Shown here piece after piece: positions 22,191 through 33,640 of a DNA stretch of 64,000 bases. Source of the stretch: Cymodocea nodosa. Taxonomy: Eukaryota > Streptophyta > Magnoliopsida > Alismatales > Cymodoceaceae. The stretch is from NCBI GenBank assembly GCA_036874045.1, contig JAZBRI010000011.1:10407501-10471500 (forward strand), in the 5' to 3' direction. Made by a program: the position numbers and the translations under genes. Under the pieces are notes generated by a model that saw only the letters and a program-made list of their open reading frames with translations, did no database searches and was not told the DNA's origin. The stretch's first letter is position 1; each line of letters begins with the position of its first letter.

Positions 22191-24442
22191 TGTTCGGTTA
22201 CCCAACACGACACTAGAAAACTTGTTTGGATCTCCAACAACGCACCAGAAAAATTATGATTTGTTAACTTCTGTTTTTACTTAGTTAATTTATCTTTATG
22301 CCTATTCTTTTTCTTTTAGAAGTAAACAAACAACCTTTAATACAAATTAGATATTAATTCTAATTTGTACTTTAACTGTAAGTGCACAGTGTCTATTGTA
22401 TCAACATGCAAGTACATGTCGATCCCACAGGGAATTGCTTACGAGTTGAGAACTATCTATTTGTTAACAATCAAATTTATATATTCAATAAGCTCTCCGT
22501 TGAGTTGTAGTTAACTCAACGGACAAAGTTCATTGAGTTATGGCTAACTCAATAGACTAACCTCGTGGACTTAAGTTAACTCCACGAGCCTATCGTTCCA
22601 ATTTAATACTGCTATTTACAGAAGAATTCAGCCAACCATTAGGCGGTTCCACAGATTGTAAATAACATCAATTAAACTCTTTAATGTTAGTAAACTTTGG
22701 ATTTATCATTAAGCATACTAACATTCAGATAATTCAAACAGTAACCATTAAAATCTTTAAGTCTTTTGAACGAACCAATTTAAGTAAATTGTAAAACTAA
22801 AACAAACATAAAACAATCACAACACTGACAAAGATAACATTAATCACGATACACACAAACAATACAACACTCAAATACAAAATACAATAGCAGATAAGTT
22901 GTTTTTGGTATTTTTGTTTCAATATGAACATGGAAATGGGCAAAAGGTGAAATGTAAAGTAATCTCAATCGATAGTAAATACTTCCGTCAGTACATACGA
23001 CGCGATTACACCATTGAAAATTAAACCACTTACAATTTTGTCTCCTCTCCCTATAGAATCGCGAGTCCATAATTGCAAAATGGTCTCCTCTTCAGCATAC
23101 AAGCATCAACCCAAAGTCAAGGCTAGAAGCTTTACGATCTCCTAAGATATGAGTCAGTGCTTAATGAAAATGGTTTCCCTTCCTGCGACGCGATCACTCC
23201 TCACAGTGATTGTTAGGCACTATATTTAGCTTGGAATCGACCCGACATCAAGAAAGTATCCTCACAGACCTCCGATGGTTGGTGATTATGGTGGTTATGG
23301 TGGTGGTAATGTGGTGGTGATGTGGTGGTGATAATGGTTGGTGTGGTACTTCAGAGAATTGTCGATACTATCTGTAGAAAGTTCAGTGCTCCTCCTCTGT
23401 ACACACTAGTCAAACCCATCGATCACACACACTTTACTTCTTTTTCTTCTTTTCTTTTATATTTCTTCAATGGTAATTGCTTCTGCTTGAATGGTCGGTT
23501 GGATTTTCTTCATTTATATCAACGACGATGATTTCATCTCCCTTCGACGAGTGAATTCCTACGTGATACGTGCGATCGTGGTTTTTCCTTCCAACTATCC
23601 TATTTCTGCAACCACTACAGTGGCATATTAGAAAATAAATAGTTCATGGAGTTACAGATAACTCAACGGACTTACCTCGTTGATTTAACTATAAAACACC
23701 TGCATAAATTTAACTATCCGATGCTCAAGTGCATTTCGGATACTTATAAACTTAACTATTCGATGCCTAGATGCATTTCGGATAGTTACAAATAACTCAC
23801 CAATATATAACTTAAGTAAATCTACCAGATCTCGACACGTGTCAACAACAGTTTAATAATAAAAGAAACATTTCGGAGAGTTACAAGTCTAACTATCCGA
23901 TACTTAGATGCATTTTGGATAGTTATAGATAACTTACCGAAAATCCACTTAAGTCACTTCCCAGAACATGACACGTGTCCACAGCTATTTTATAAATAAA
24001 AAAAGATTTCGGAGAGTTACACATATAACTGTCTGATGCCCAACTGCAATTCCGGATAGTTATAGATAACTCACCGAAAGTTCACTTAAGTCATGCATTA
24101 TGGTTTCGACACGTGTACTTTAGAAAATAATAAAATATTCTTTTAAAACATAAATGTTCGGTAGTTTAAACATAACTATCCGATACATGTTTGGTCTGTT
24201 AAACATAACTGTCCGAAATATCAAAAAATTCAGATATTTAAGAATTTCACAATCTGCAACTTACCGACAGTTCAGAAATGTACTAAATTGACATTAATTC
24301 CCAAAAATTAAGCAGATTCTTTAATTAAAGCATATAACAATGCAATTATAACATAATGGCTTAATTCTCATATGATAAGCTAAATATTTTGCAATTAACC
24401 ATCATTTAACCGTTAATAATATGCACTTTTTCATTCTAAACA
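22191..24442 (-). repeat. 5' LTR of element E
   Basis: It begins TGTTCGGTTACCC and ends TTCATTCTAAACA, and matches the left LTR along its length. It retains two AACTCAAC hairpin units near 22497-22560 where the left LTR has one. The element promoter should lie here on the minus strand; no TATA box was assigned. Confidence 0.9.
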
Positions 24443-24848
24443 CTCACCAAAAGTTCACTTAAGTCATGCATTATGGTTTCGACACGTGTACTTCAGGAAA
24501 TAATAAAATATTCTTTTAAAGCATAACTGTTCGGAAATTTAAACATAATTATCCGATACATGTTCGGTATGTTAAACATAACTGTCCGAAATATGTTCGA
24601 TATGTTACACATAACTGTTCGAAATATCAGAAAATTTAGATACTTAAGGATTTCATAGCCTGTAACTTACTGACAGTTCAAAAATGTATTAAATTAACAT
24701 TAATTCACCGAAATTAAGCAAATTCTTTAATTAAAGTATATAATAGTGCAATTATAACATAATGGCTTAATTCTCCTATGATAAGCTAAATATTATGCAA
24801 TTAACCATCATTTAACCATTAATATTATGCACTTTTTCATTCTAAACA
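24443..24848 (-). repeat. LTR copy D, right part
   Basis: The sequence resumes with CTCACC after element E and continues the LTR through the GTTCGGTATGTTA repeats to the terminus TTCTAAACA at 24848. The partial repeat ATGTTCGGTATGTTAAACATAACTG occurs twice with variation. Confidence 0.8.
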
Positions 24849-25795
24849 CTCCTCTTCAACCTACAAATATATTTAAAACATATGTAAATTACATACAAAA
24901 TATATTAGCATCACATAGGTGGTAATTATATTAGCATTTTTTTCTCAATTATCTGTCATCTTGAATTTCCCAATATGATTTCCAAACTAAATTTCAACTA
25001 CATACGAATCAAAACACAATCCAACTCAATATGATTAAAACAAGAAGAATAATGAATTGTATCTCAGATAAACAATTTCAAAAGTCTAATCTAGATTCAT
25101 ACTTCGGCAATCTTAGATAACATAAAATATACTTGATTCCAAAGATATCTATATTTCACAAAACACTTTTATCTTTTCAGAACAGTATATACATATTTGT
25201 ACTTTAAAAGTTAATTTGAAAACTTGAATCATACAAGAGCTTTCTAGTGTACCTATGTATTGAGCTTTAAGTCAACAATCCCAAATCTGATCAGGATCTT
25301 AGGTTTCCAGATTTAAAGAGTCCTTTTTTAGGTTAACAATCCTTACATACCTATTTGCTCAAGTACAAAGGGCTCGTGATCAAATAAGTCAATAAACTCT
25401 CAAAGTTTTTCTCTCTTTTTTTCTTTTTCTTTTTAACATAGTATATATACGTATTTCATTAATACAGATGTAATAAAACACAAATCTCATATAATTCTAC
25501 TTCTATAATTTACTGAAAACATGAATCTCTATCAATAAGCTCATACTTTTTCTATAGTTTAATAATATTTACACATAAATCATTCTACAAGTTTAGTCAA
25601 TCAAATTAAATGTATCCTTGATCATATGTATTTCATTTAATCCAAAAATCAACATTTTAGCTCTTTCAAGATTTCAGATCATTTACTGAGTTTCAGTTAA
25701 GCATTCTGATTTCTTTTAAAATCATGAAACTGTTAAACTCGTAAAATTCAGCAAAAATATAAGATACTATATTAGATTTGTATTAATAGTAAAAT
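24849..25795 (-). repeat. Truncated 3' internal segment after LTR D
   Basis: After the first bases of the purine tract about 150 bp are missing, then the segment follows the 3' internal region of element E (10075-11060), including the conserved block at 25230-25400. Similarity ends near 25795, where hAT-related sequence begins. No coding sequence is seen. Confidence 0.65.
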
Positions 25796-26895
25796 TTTTA
25801 AAATATAGAAAAGATGTACTCTTTTATATACATTAACAATTTGTTTAGATCTTTAGACTAAATTTAAAGTTAAAAAAATTAATTGTAATACAAAATTATT
25901 TAAATATTAAACTCAATGAATCTATTAAAAATATAGAAGAAAATTTAAGTAACATATTTGGTTTATATATTACAAGATATAGAACATAACAATAAACAAT
26001 ATATTCACAAGAATTAGCACGACTTCCATCATCATTATTGTATGATTTAAGTTTATTTATCAAAGGTAACAAAACTTTTATATCAATAAATAGGTAAGAA
26101 TTAATTAATGTTAATAATATTAATCATACCTTTTTAGTTAATGAAAATTCTAATTTCATGAAATTTAATGTAATTGAATAATAAAAAGTTCAAAAAAATG
26201 CATATCTTATTTTATCTTTAATGATTAAAGATTTACTAACAATTCTAACTTCTTCTATGACATGTAAATAAATATTTACTATTATTAAAAATTTGTTCAA
26301 TGACAGAAGACTTAGATTAAAAGATGATATTTTAGAGTGTTTAGTATATATTAAAGATTGTGAGCATGATTTCATTTTCAACAAGATAATTTTACTAAAG
26401 AAATCGACAATTTGTTAATTTGAATGTAAATTAAATGTAAAAATATTTGTTATATTTGAAAAAAATGTACAAATGATAATGTATTTTTAATTTGATTTTA
26501 TTAAATAAAATAATTTATTTTAACTTTATGAGTCTGTGTTTACTTTATTTGGAATAATAATGTATTTTTAATTTGAATGTTTTTCTTTTTTATGGTTGAA
26601 TATGTCACAATTATTTATAGTTGAATATTTAAAAAAAAATTATCTTATAAATTGTATTTAAAAAATTAAAAAAAATAGCATTCATTTTTTTCAAATTTAA
26701 AAGAAAAATGTTTTATAACGTTTGAAATAAAAAAATAGCGTTATCGATTTGGGGCCTGGGCCCGCGGGTACCCGTGATTGACCCGTGCATAACCCATGGG
26801 CCCCGATTTTCAAAATATTTATTTTACAGGTGAGGCCCAACCTAGCCCTCAACCTGTACGGGCTAAAGGTCTGTGGGCTGGGCCTAGTCATTAAG
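25796..26895 (+). mobile_element. Decayed hAT-type DNA transposon, 3' part
   Basis: Around 26190-26377 the plus strand reads a broken hAT dimerisation domain: ILSLMIKDLLTILTSSM, a stop, then RLRLKDDILECLVYIKDC. At 26755-26885 a GC-rich stretch with repeated GGGCC and CCCGCGGGTACCCG motifs and the ending TGGGCTGGGCC resembles the subterminal region of plant hAT elements. The 5' half of the transposase is missing, replaced by the Athila-like fragment. Exact ends are not determined. Confidence 0.55.
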
Positions 26896-27443
26896 ACATT
26901 TAAGTAAACAAATATTTGTACTAAAGCATGGCAGGGATAATTCCAAAGAAATTATCAGCAAGATGGGTGTTGAAGACCTATAGTCCATCTTGAGGAGTGT
27001 AAAATATTGCAACTTCGGTTGTATGTTAACTCCATGGGCTTTTTGATATTTCACCAGGGTTTCTTTAACAATTTTCATTTCTTGATTTCAGTTCTTAACT
27101 GTGTATCAGTTTCTTGATTTCCGTTACTAAGCACATGTATTAAGTACAAGACCCACCCATGAATGCGCATGGAGACTTTTCACTGCATCTCATTTCTCTT
27201 CCACCGACTATTGCATTGTATTTTATGAGGTTAAATCGAAACCCACCTCTCTACTACAATCAACCAAACGACAAGAAGATAGTAGGACCAATCAGAAAGA
27301 AAAACAGGCAGTCGCAAACTGAATGCTCTAACCACCAACAATCCATGTGTACAGGCATTACATTTAAATAAACACTACTGGAAGTCAGAAAAAAAAGGGA
27401 TCACCCACTAATACAGTAACGCCTATCAAAACTGTTCCAAAAA
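26896..27443 (-). other. Downstream region of the bZIP gene
   Basis: No gene is seen. The 200-300 bases directly below the bZIP stop codon (27444) are probably its 3' UTR, given the terminal exon above. Short ORFs at 26884-27371 have no recognisable content. Confidence 0.4.
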
Positions 27444-30400
27444 TTAATGGTACATGTGATGATGTTTCTTAAGTTTCGTGAGCTCTTTCCTTCTTTTTCG
27501 GGCATTAGCAGCAACAGCTGCATTTACCACCTTATCGTGTGTTCCTTCAGGTGTCCCTTGTGGCAGCTTTGCATCTTCTCCGACCTGAGTTTTTTTCTTT
27601 TGATCTGGCTCAATCTTCACGCCCATTGAAGAATTGCCAACTCCAAGAGACCACAGCACATGAGCAACCGCGTCGTGTACGTTGGTGACGACTTCAGCCG
27701 ATGTTGCATTTCCATTTCTCCTTCGATAGCTTAAAGATGCTCCTCCCTCTTCGCGGAGTGGTGTGGTACAAGTAAGCTCTCTATCAATGGCATCTCCACC
27801 TGTCTCACCCCATGCACAAGCATTCACTGAGCTAGGCCGTTGTTGAAGAACAGGGTAAAACCAAATATATGGTGGAATATAGAAAGGTGACAATGGTCCG
27901 GTTGCCATTCCGTATGTTCCTTCCTCAAGACTAGGGTTTGAATTTACAGAATTTGGATGTGTTTTCATGGGGTATAGAGACCGACCAATGGGAGGGCAGG
28001 CAAACTTTATGAAAGGTGATCTTTGATGTATTACCAGTGGATGTTTGGTGGACGAACATGTGGGAGTCTCCAACTCCAAATGTGTCAAAGCCTCATTCCT
28101 TGTTCTCTCCGCTATCTGCAAGTGGAATAGAAATGCTCTTAGAAACTGCACAAGCTAAGATATTGCTCATGAGGTACTGATCCAAGAGAATGCCTCTCGG
28201 ATTCCATTTTCACACTATATTTATTTAACTAGATGTTCTATATGATTTTGATTTCTCACCTTTTCCTTCAGATGTCTATTTGTATCATTTAGAAGTAAAT
28301 ATTCCTTCAAGGCATGCTCTATCTCCTGATACATATGGTGAGAATCAAAGATGTTAGCACCAGTGACAGAACCAACGAAACTAAGTTGTTGTTCATATTT
28401 CATTGGAATATTCGAAGTTCATACCTTCCTCATCTTCTCATTTTCCTGTGACAACTCTGTAACTTTTCTTCTCAATTCCTCGCAAAGAGCCTTAGGACAA
28501 ACAAAATAAGCCAAGTTAAACTTCAATAAGTATCGAATTCACTGATGCACCAATAATTACTATAAATTTCCCAGAAAATTAAATCCCATAGAATACATCT
28601 ATTTTTAAAGTTATGGGGAACTCTAAAATTCAGCCTTCCTTTTGATAAGGGTTTCATGTCAGGAAAGGAAAGCATCAGGGGGCTATTGGATTTTGCAAAG
28701 ATCAATAACAATTTTTAAAGTTAGATTATAGATAAAAGATGATTATTTTTTTAATTAGTTATTCTCTAATTTCCAATAAGCTGGGAGGGTCTAATTGTTA
28801 AAATTACAACCCTATAGAAGATTTCTTGTCCCCACTTTCCTTCCTATCCTAGCCAATTTCCTCTCAAACATGTGCTAACAACAACAATCAATCACATATA
28901 ACACCAATGGAATGTGATTGGTGTGGTACAAATGGACAGGGTTATGGACAGAAGATCTCCTTCTGCAACTTTGTATTCCAAAGTGGTCACAGAGACTTGG
29001 AGATGTTTGTAATTTTTTAGTACAATCATGATAATAGCACTTTTTATCAAAAGACAAAAAGCACGCTAAAATATAGAAATCAGAATATTATTAATAGTTC
29101 AGCTTACAGCAATTTCTTTAAACAGGTGCATTTTGGAAAGAATTTCCAACTGGATTAAGAACAGATATCAAATTGAAATTTTATCCACATAAAATTACAT
29201 GGTACCTGTCTTCGACGAATTGTCTGTCTTGCCGACTCCCTGTTAGCCAAAACCCTGCGTAATCTCTTTGCTTCTTTCTCAGCCTACATTCAATACATAA
29301 AATTCACAAGGACACACACAAAATAATGAGAATGCAAACTAACGAGAATTCCTGATACCTCTGTGAGTTCTGGTTTTGACCTGCCTACACGAAGTGGTAA
29401 TCGACTGGTAGAACAGCAGGCCCTTATTTTGGTCGATTGTGCTTGCCTTTTGGCTTCTGTGCAATTTTCTGTTCTCTCTTGTTGGTTATGTTCTTCTTCT
29501 GGGGGAGCATTCTGCAAAAGAAATAAATCAAAATTGGAATGCATATGTGACTTCAATGGCTCAGTTCACTTAGTATTTATCTATCACATCCCAAGTTTGT
29601 AATAACAACTACCCAAGTTAAAAGTAAGCTCTAAAAGCTGTTGTTTTATGTCAGCATAGAACAAGCGCATATTTGTTGTGCCTTCTACATAAAAGTAATT
29701 AAAAAGAAGGAAAACAGATGTAACAGGAATAAACTCAAATGGTGTAAATTTGATGGAAATCAGTATGATGCGCTGCTTTTGTGCAGTGTCTTGTGTTGAT
29801 TTTCCACAGTAAATAGAACCTATATGTAGATTGAACAAAGGGAAGGGCAAATGCAAGCTATGTTTACTCCAAAAGGGTAAATGCGAACTCATACAAATTT
29901 ATCTTATTAGTCCTGGAATACGACCAACAACCATAAAGTTCTTCAGTCCTGGAATACAGCCCAAAACCTGTTAGCACCAAGTTTGTTGTATACCTAAATT
30001 ATCAAAACCCTACTTTCATCTTATGTAGTTTACTCAAATTAACTTTTTTCTGCTCAGAGCATTCATCTTGTGAGACACCATTAACTGTTCATAATTCAAT
30101 CACCTCCCCGCACATTCATCTTGTGTGCTGATAGATCTTAGCACGGAGCACCAAATACAAGATGAGATAGGAAGTAGTATGCTACGAACCTGATTTAAAT
30201 CCAAAGAGAAAGGTCTCACAAGGGAGCCCTTGGCACCATCTCCTAGCTTCTCTCTCTCCGCTCCGGCGGGGCTTGGGAACGACCCTCCGCTCCTCTTGAC
30301 CCTCTTATTCCTCCTCCTCCTCGCAGTATTTCCCCATTCCCTCCCTCCTCTTTCTCCCGCAACCCCTTCACAGCGTGCGCTTCCTCCTTCCCCTCTCTCA

Positions 30401-30582
30401 AGCAACGCAATCTGCGCGAATTCCGCAAGCGCTCTGGCGGCATCCATCTCCTCTATCACAATCGTCCGCTCCGTCCCGCATCTCGACACCGACGTGGACG
30501 ACGTAGTTTCGGAAGCCACAGACGAGGACAAAGACGAAGAAGCAGCAGCGGAGGAAGTGGACCGATCTCCGCCGCCCATCAT
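27444..30582 (-). CDS. bZIP transcription factor with N-x7-I basic region, six coding exons
   Basis: Coding exons (minus): 30582-30190, 29511-29359, 29283-29206, 28490-28425, 28325-28260 and 28115-27444. All introns are GT-AG, all junctions are in phase 0, and the product is 475 residues. Exon 1 encodes a Ser-rich start, an acidic stretch (EEMDAARALAEFAQIALLE) and ends SLDLNQ. Exon 3 is the basic region, RVLANRESARQTIRRRQ: the invariant Asn is present but Ile replaces the usual Arg/Lys eight residues later. Exons 4 and 5 supply the leucine zipper (L, L, M, A, L, L at heptad spacing). Exon 6 is a long unstructured tail with a basic end, ANARKRRKEL. The product should be a nuclear DNA-binding dimer; the altered basic region may change site choice. 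The start is the first ATG at 30582; a longer open frame upstream begins with GTG and is preceded by TGA. Confidence 0.85.
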
Positions 30583-31030
30583 ATCTTCCACTTCTCACAG
30601 GGTAGGTACTCCTTCGACTTGAACGACGGCGGCGGTCATGACGGTGGAGGTAAGGAAGATGGCAGTGCCAAATTGCCGTGACAAGTCACCCTCGGATCGA
30701 GGCGCCCGGGGAAAACGGCAGTAGGGTATGTATGCAGGCAAACCGGTAGCTGCCCACCTGGAAGCGCATTGGATGGGAGGAACGTGGCGGGCGAGGGGCG
30801 GTGGAGATGCTGCATGCAAGGGAGACATGGGGTTGGGTGGTGGTGGGTCGATGTGGAGCAGCCACGTAGCAGCCGCCGTGAGGTATGCGAATCGGAGCGC
30901 CGGACGTGGGAGAGCGGGGCAAGACAGCGACGAACAGCGGCGGTGCGACGTGTGAGATCACGGTATCATTGACGCCTCTGTAAAGCCATGGGCCAAGCGG
31001 ACAAACAGGGGCGGCGATGGCTGTGTGCAT
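30583..31030 (-). promoter_or_regulatory. GC-rich 5' region of the bZIP gene with an upstream ORF
   Basis: This CpG-rich stretch contrasts with the AT-rich surroundings and probably holds the 5' UTR and promoter. An upstream ATG at 30639 opens a 14-codon reading frame ending TGA at 30595, in the same frame and 12 bases before the main ATG; the same frame is open further up to about 30828. Such an upstream ORF could reduce translation of the bZIP. No TATA box is obvious. Confidence 0.4.
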
Positions 31031-31595
31031 GTAATGGTACTAATTTTATAAACACAAAAATAGTTGTTATATTATCTTTGGAATCTTTTATTCTATTATA
31101 GTCTATGTTTTAAAAACATTTGATGATCTTTTCCGACAGGAGGTGAAAACATCAAGAGGGTTCTGAACATTCCTATTTACTTACTTACTATTAAAAATTA
31201 TAATTTTTTATTTTTATATCCTCACGAACAAGGATAGAGATATTAAAATAAAATGCAGATTTTCCTTAACGATATGTAAGTAAAAATAATTATAAATTTC
31301 GAACAACGATATATGAGTAATTACTAAATTTTTTATGACGTACAAGTAAAAGAAAATCTTATCTTTATAATTTTAAAATGTATCACTTTTTAATGAAATG
31401 TTAAAATATACTGTAATTTACAAAGAAATTTTATCAAATGGAATTTATAGGACATAAAAACTTATATCAAATTTACAAAATCATTATACTTACCGCCATA
31501 TCCTTTCAAAATAAAAGTAATCATTGTTGAAAAAAAATAAAAATAATATACGAATACCATATTTCATTTAATAAAATTCTTCTATATTCAACTCT
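31031..31595. other. AT-rich intergenic region
   Basis: AT-rich sequence without ORFs or recognisable repeats. Confidence 0.5.
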
Positions 31596-31802
31596 TTACC
31601 TTCCGCAACCATTGCGGCCCTGAATTATATATTTCTTTTTATTCGTTGGGTCATAGCCCACTGGTGCAAACACAATGAAATGAGTTCCACCGTAAAGCAT
31701 AAGATGCGGGGGAATCGAAGTAAAATAGAAAGATTGAAGGTGAACTTCTTGATCATTTAAGATTCGTCCTTGAGTTATATCTTTGTGTCGTTGCTTGATC
31801 AT
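31596..31802 (-). other. Unrecognised short ORF preceded by a splice-acceptor-like site
   Basis: A 68-codon ORF on the minus strand with the composition of a real globular protein: a hydrophobic strand-rich core (SFYFTSIPPHLMLYGGTHF, then VFAPVGYDP) and a basic end. The ATG lies a few bases after ACCAATGCAG, a plausible 3' splice site, so it could be the last exon of a gene or a fragment of one. I do not recognise the family. No matching upstream exon was found. Confidence 0.3.
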
Positions 31803-31809
31803 TGATAGC

Positions 31810-32586
31810 CTGCATTGGTATGTCTCTCTTGTTATATATATCCTTCTTAATTAAGCAAGCGTTGATGTGTTTCTCTATTCTCTTATTACGTTAAGTAATC
31901 ATCGAAACTTGACAGGGGTGGAAGTAACGATGGCTACCGTATTGATGTGGGGAGAATTCTCAGGTGGAAGCGGCGACCATCAAGTGTGGGAAAATACGTA
32001 TGGAGTCATTGCGCGTGGGCAAAGTAGTGCAGGATTTTTCCGCATTTGCTGTCTGCTTATCCAAGATGTAATAACTCAAAAAAAAAAAAAAAGAGAGAGA
32101 GAGAGAGGAGAAGACTTATATGTAATTAAATTAAATTAAAGGATTTTTAGGTAAATGCAACACAGAAAAAAAAAAAAAAAAAAGAATGGTTGGGGAAGGC
32201 GACGATTTACCGCCTCTTCCCCTATCTCTGAATGCATATCAGGGGAAGGAGAGAGAGAGAGAGGACCGTGAAGAAGAGGGAGAGGAGAAAAAGAGGAAGA
32301 GAGAAGAGAGAAGAGGAAAGAAATTGAAGAAAAATATTCTACAAGAAAATTGATCTATAATGATTGGATGTATATGTAGATCGATCACATCTATTGTGAT
32401 GGTTTTAATTAATACAAAAATAATATTTTCTTGACTGTAGCATATTTATTTATCGTTAATTATTGTTTAGGTGTTGCATGGTCCTTTGATTTATAGTAAT
32501 TATTGCATAATGAATATGCATTATGATGGAAATATATTTTATTTGCATGAAGTTGTGAATGTACTTAGTTATTTTATTTATTATTG
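31810..32586. other. Intergenic region with A-rich and GA-rich simple repeats
   Basis: A poly-A run followed by GA repeats lies at 32078-32112, a second poly-A at 32165-32184, and GA-rich purine sequence at 32235-32330. The 90-codon open frame at 31867 has no recognised domain and runs into the simple repeat. Confidence 0.5.
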
Positions 32587-33640
32587 AAGGGTTTGTGTAT
32601 GACAAAAAATAATAGAAAATTTTTTTTAATAATAATAGAAAGTTAATCTAAAATATAAAGTGTTTGTGAATCAAAGAAAGTAGAGGAAAGTTTAATAAAC
32701 TTTTCGTTTCAACTTTTTTAGAAAAGATTTTTTTTTACCTTAAGTAGTTTGAAAGAGTTAAAAAGTAACAACTCATTTTCACTACACATTGAGTAAAAGT
32801 TTTATTTTAATTTTCTTATGAATCATATGTTATTATCATAAATCATAAAAATCATATTTTAACATTTTTATCTTAAAAATCATATTTTATCATCATAAAT
32901 CATCAAAATCATCTTTTATCTTAAAAATCATATTTTATTATCATAAATCATAAAAATCATATTTTATTTATAAACTTGTCATAAGTATTGAACTATTACA
33001 TTTTATTAAATTCATACTCTATTACTTTCTAGTAGGATTTGTGCACTCGAAATTTGACAAAAATAAATTTAAATTTCATCTAATTCAAAAATAAATGGTG
33101 TTTGTGCACATAGAATTTCAATTTTACGAAACAATGAAATTATGAATTACAATGTAAACACAAAAATGTAAATTCTCGTTCAGGTATGAAATTGAATTAC
33201 ATCTCAAGAAATTCTTGCATATTGTTTGATTATTGATAGATGAGATATAAATATTTAATAATATAATTATATAACATGTTAATTGATTAATGTAATAAAT
33301 TTACTAATTAATAATATTTTTATTATTTACTTAAATTATTTAATTAAAAATTATTATATTACATTATTATCATACATAAATATAAAATTCTAATTTTTTT
33401 AATTCTATACTATGCACAAATATGTAAATTTTAATTTTTATCTAATTCTTAAACGTGCACAAATACCTATAGTTTAAATTTTATTTTCATCCAATTTTAT
33501 AAATTGTATCTTTATTGTAACAAATATCTATATTTGTATTGACCTTTTATAACTTTCTTTTTTGTCACTTTCTATAATTTTTTAAATCTTTCTTTTTATT
33601 TTTTTCTATTACTTTTTATATGTATAAACAAGGCCTATGT
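32587..33640. mobile_element. AT-rich MITE-like element
   Basis: The left edge reads GGGTTTGTGTATGAC then AATAATAGAAAA. The right edge, read in reverse, gives GGCCTTGTTTATACATA then AGTAATAGAAAA, an imperfect terminal inverted repeat. The interior is AT-rich and contains tandem copies of a unit with AATCATATTTTATCATCATA at 32815-32975, and a second TTTGTGCAC motif at 33045-33110, which may be another nested element. It has no coding capacity. Confidence 0.4.

Larger units (their letters stand above)
7703..24442 (-). mobile_element. Complete Athila-like LTR retrotransposon E with gag and F-box gene downstream of pol
   Basis: The element is 16.7 kb long, with LTRs at 7703-9920 and 22191-24442 that start TG and end CA. 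It has a tRNA-Asp-type primer-site complement at 22167-22183, a polypurine-tract complement at 9921-9933, and a perfect CTCAC target duplication. In element direction the order is zinc-knuckle remnant and coiled-coil ORFs (22.0-21.3 kb), protease, RT-RNase H, integrase, accessory ORF, gag, F-box gene, then 1.7 kb of non-coding sequence. The protease (DLGAGINVMP), RT (FMDD) and integrase are of the Athila type. The gag position after pol is abnormal. All ORFs carry stops or frameshifts, so the copy is defective. The two LTRs differ at several percent of positions in the parts compared by eye. Confidence 0.85.

Noticed and set aside
30583..30591. bZIP start three codons upstream of the ATG
   Set aside because: The codon there is GTG, preceded by an in-frame TGA; the first ATG at 30582 is the better start.
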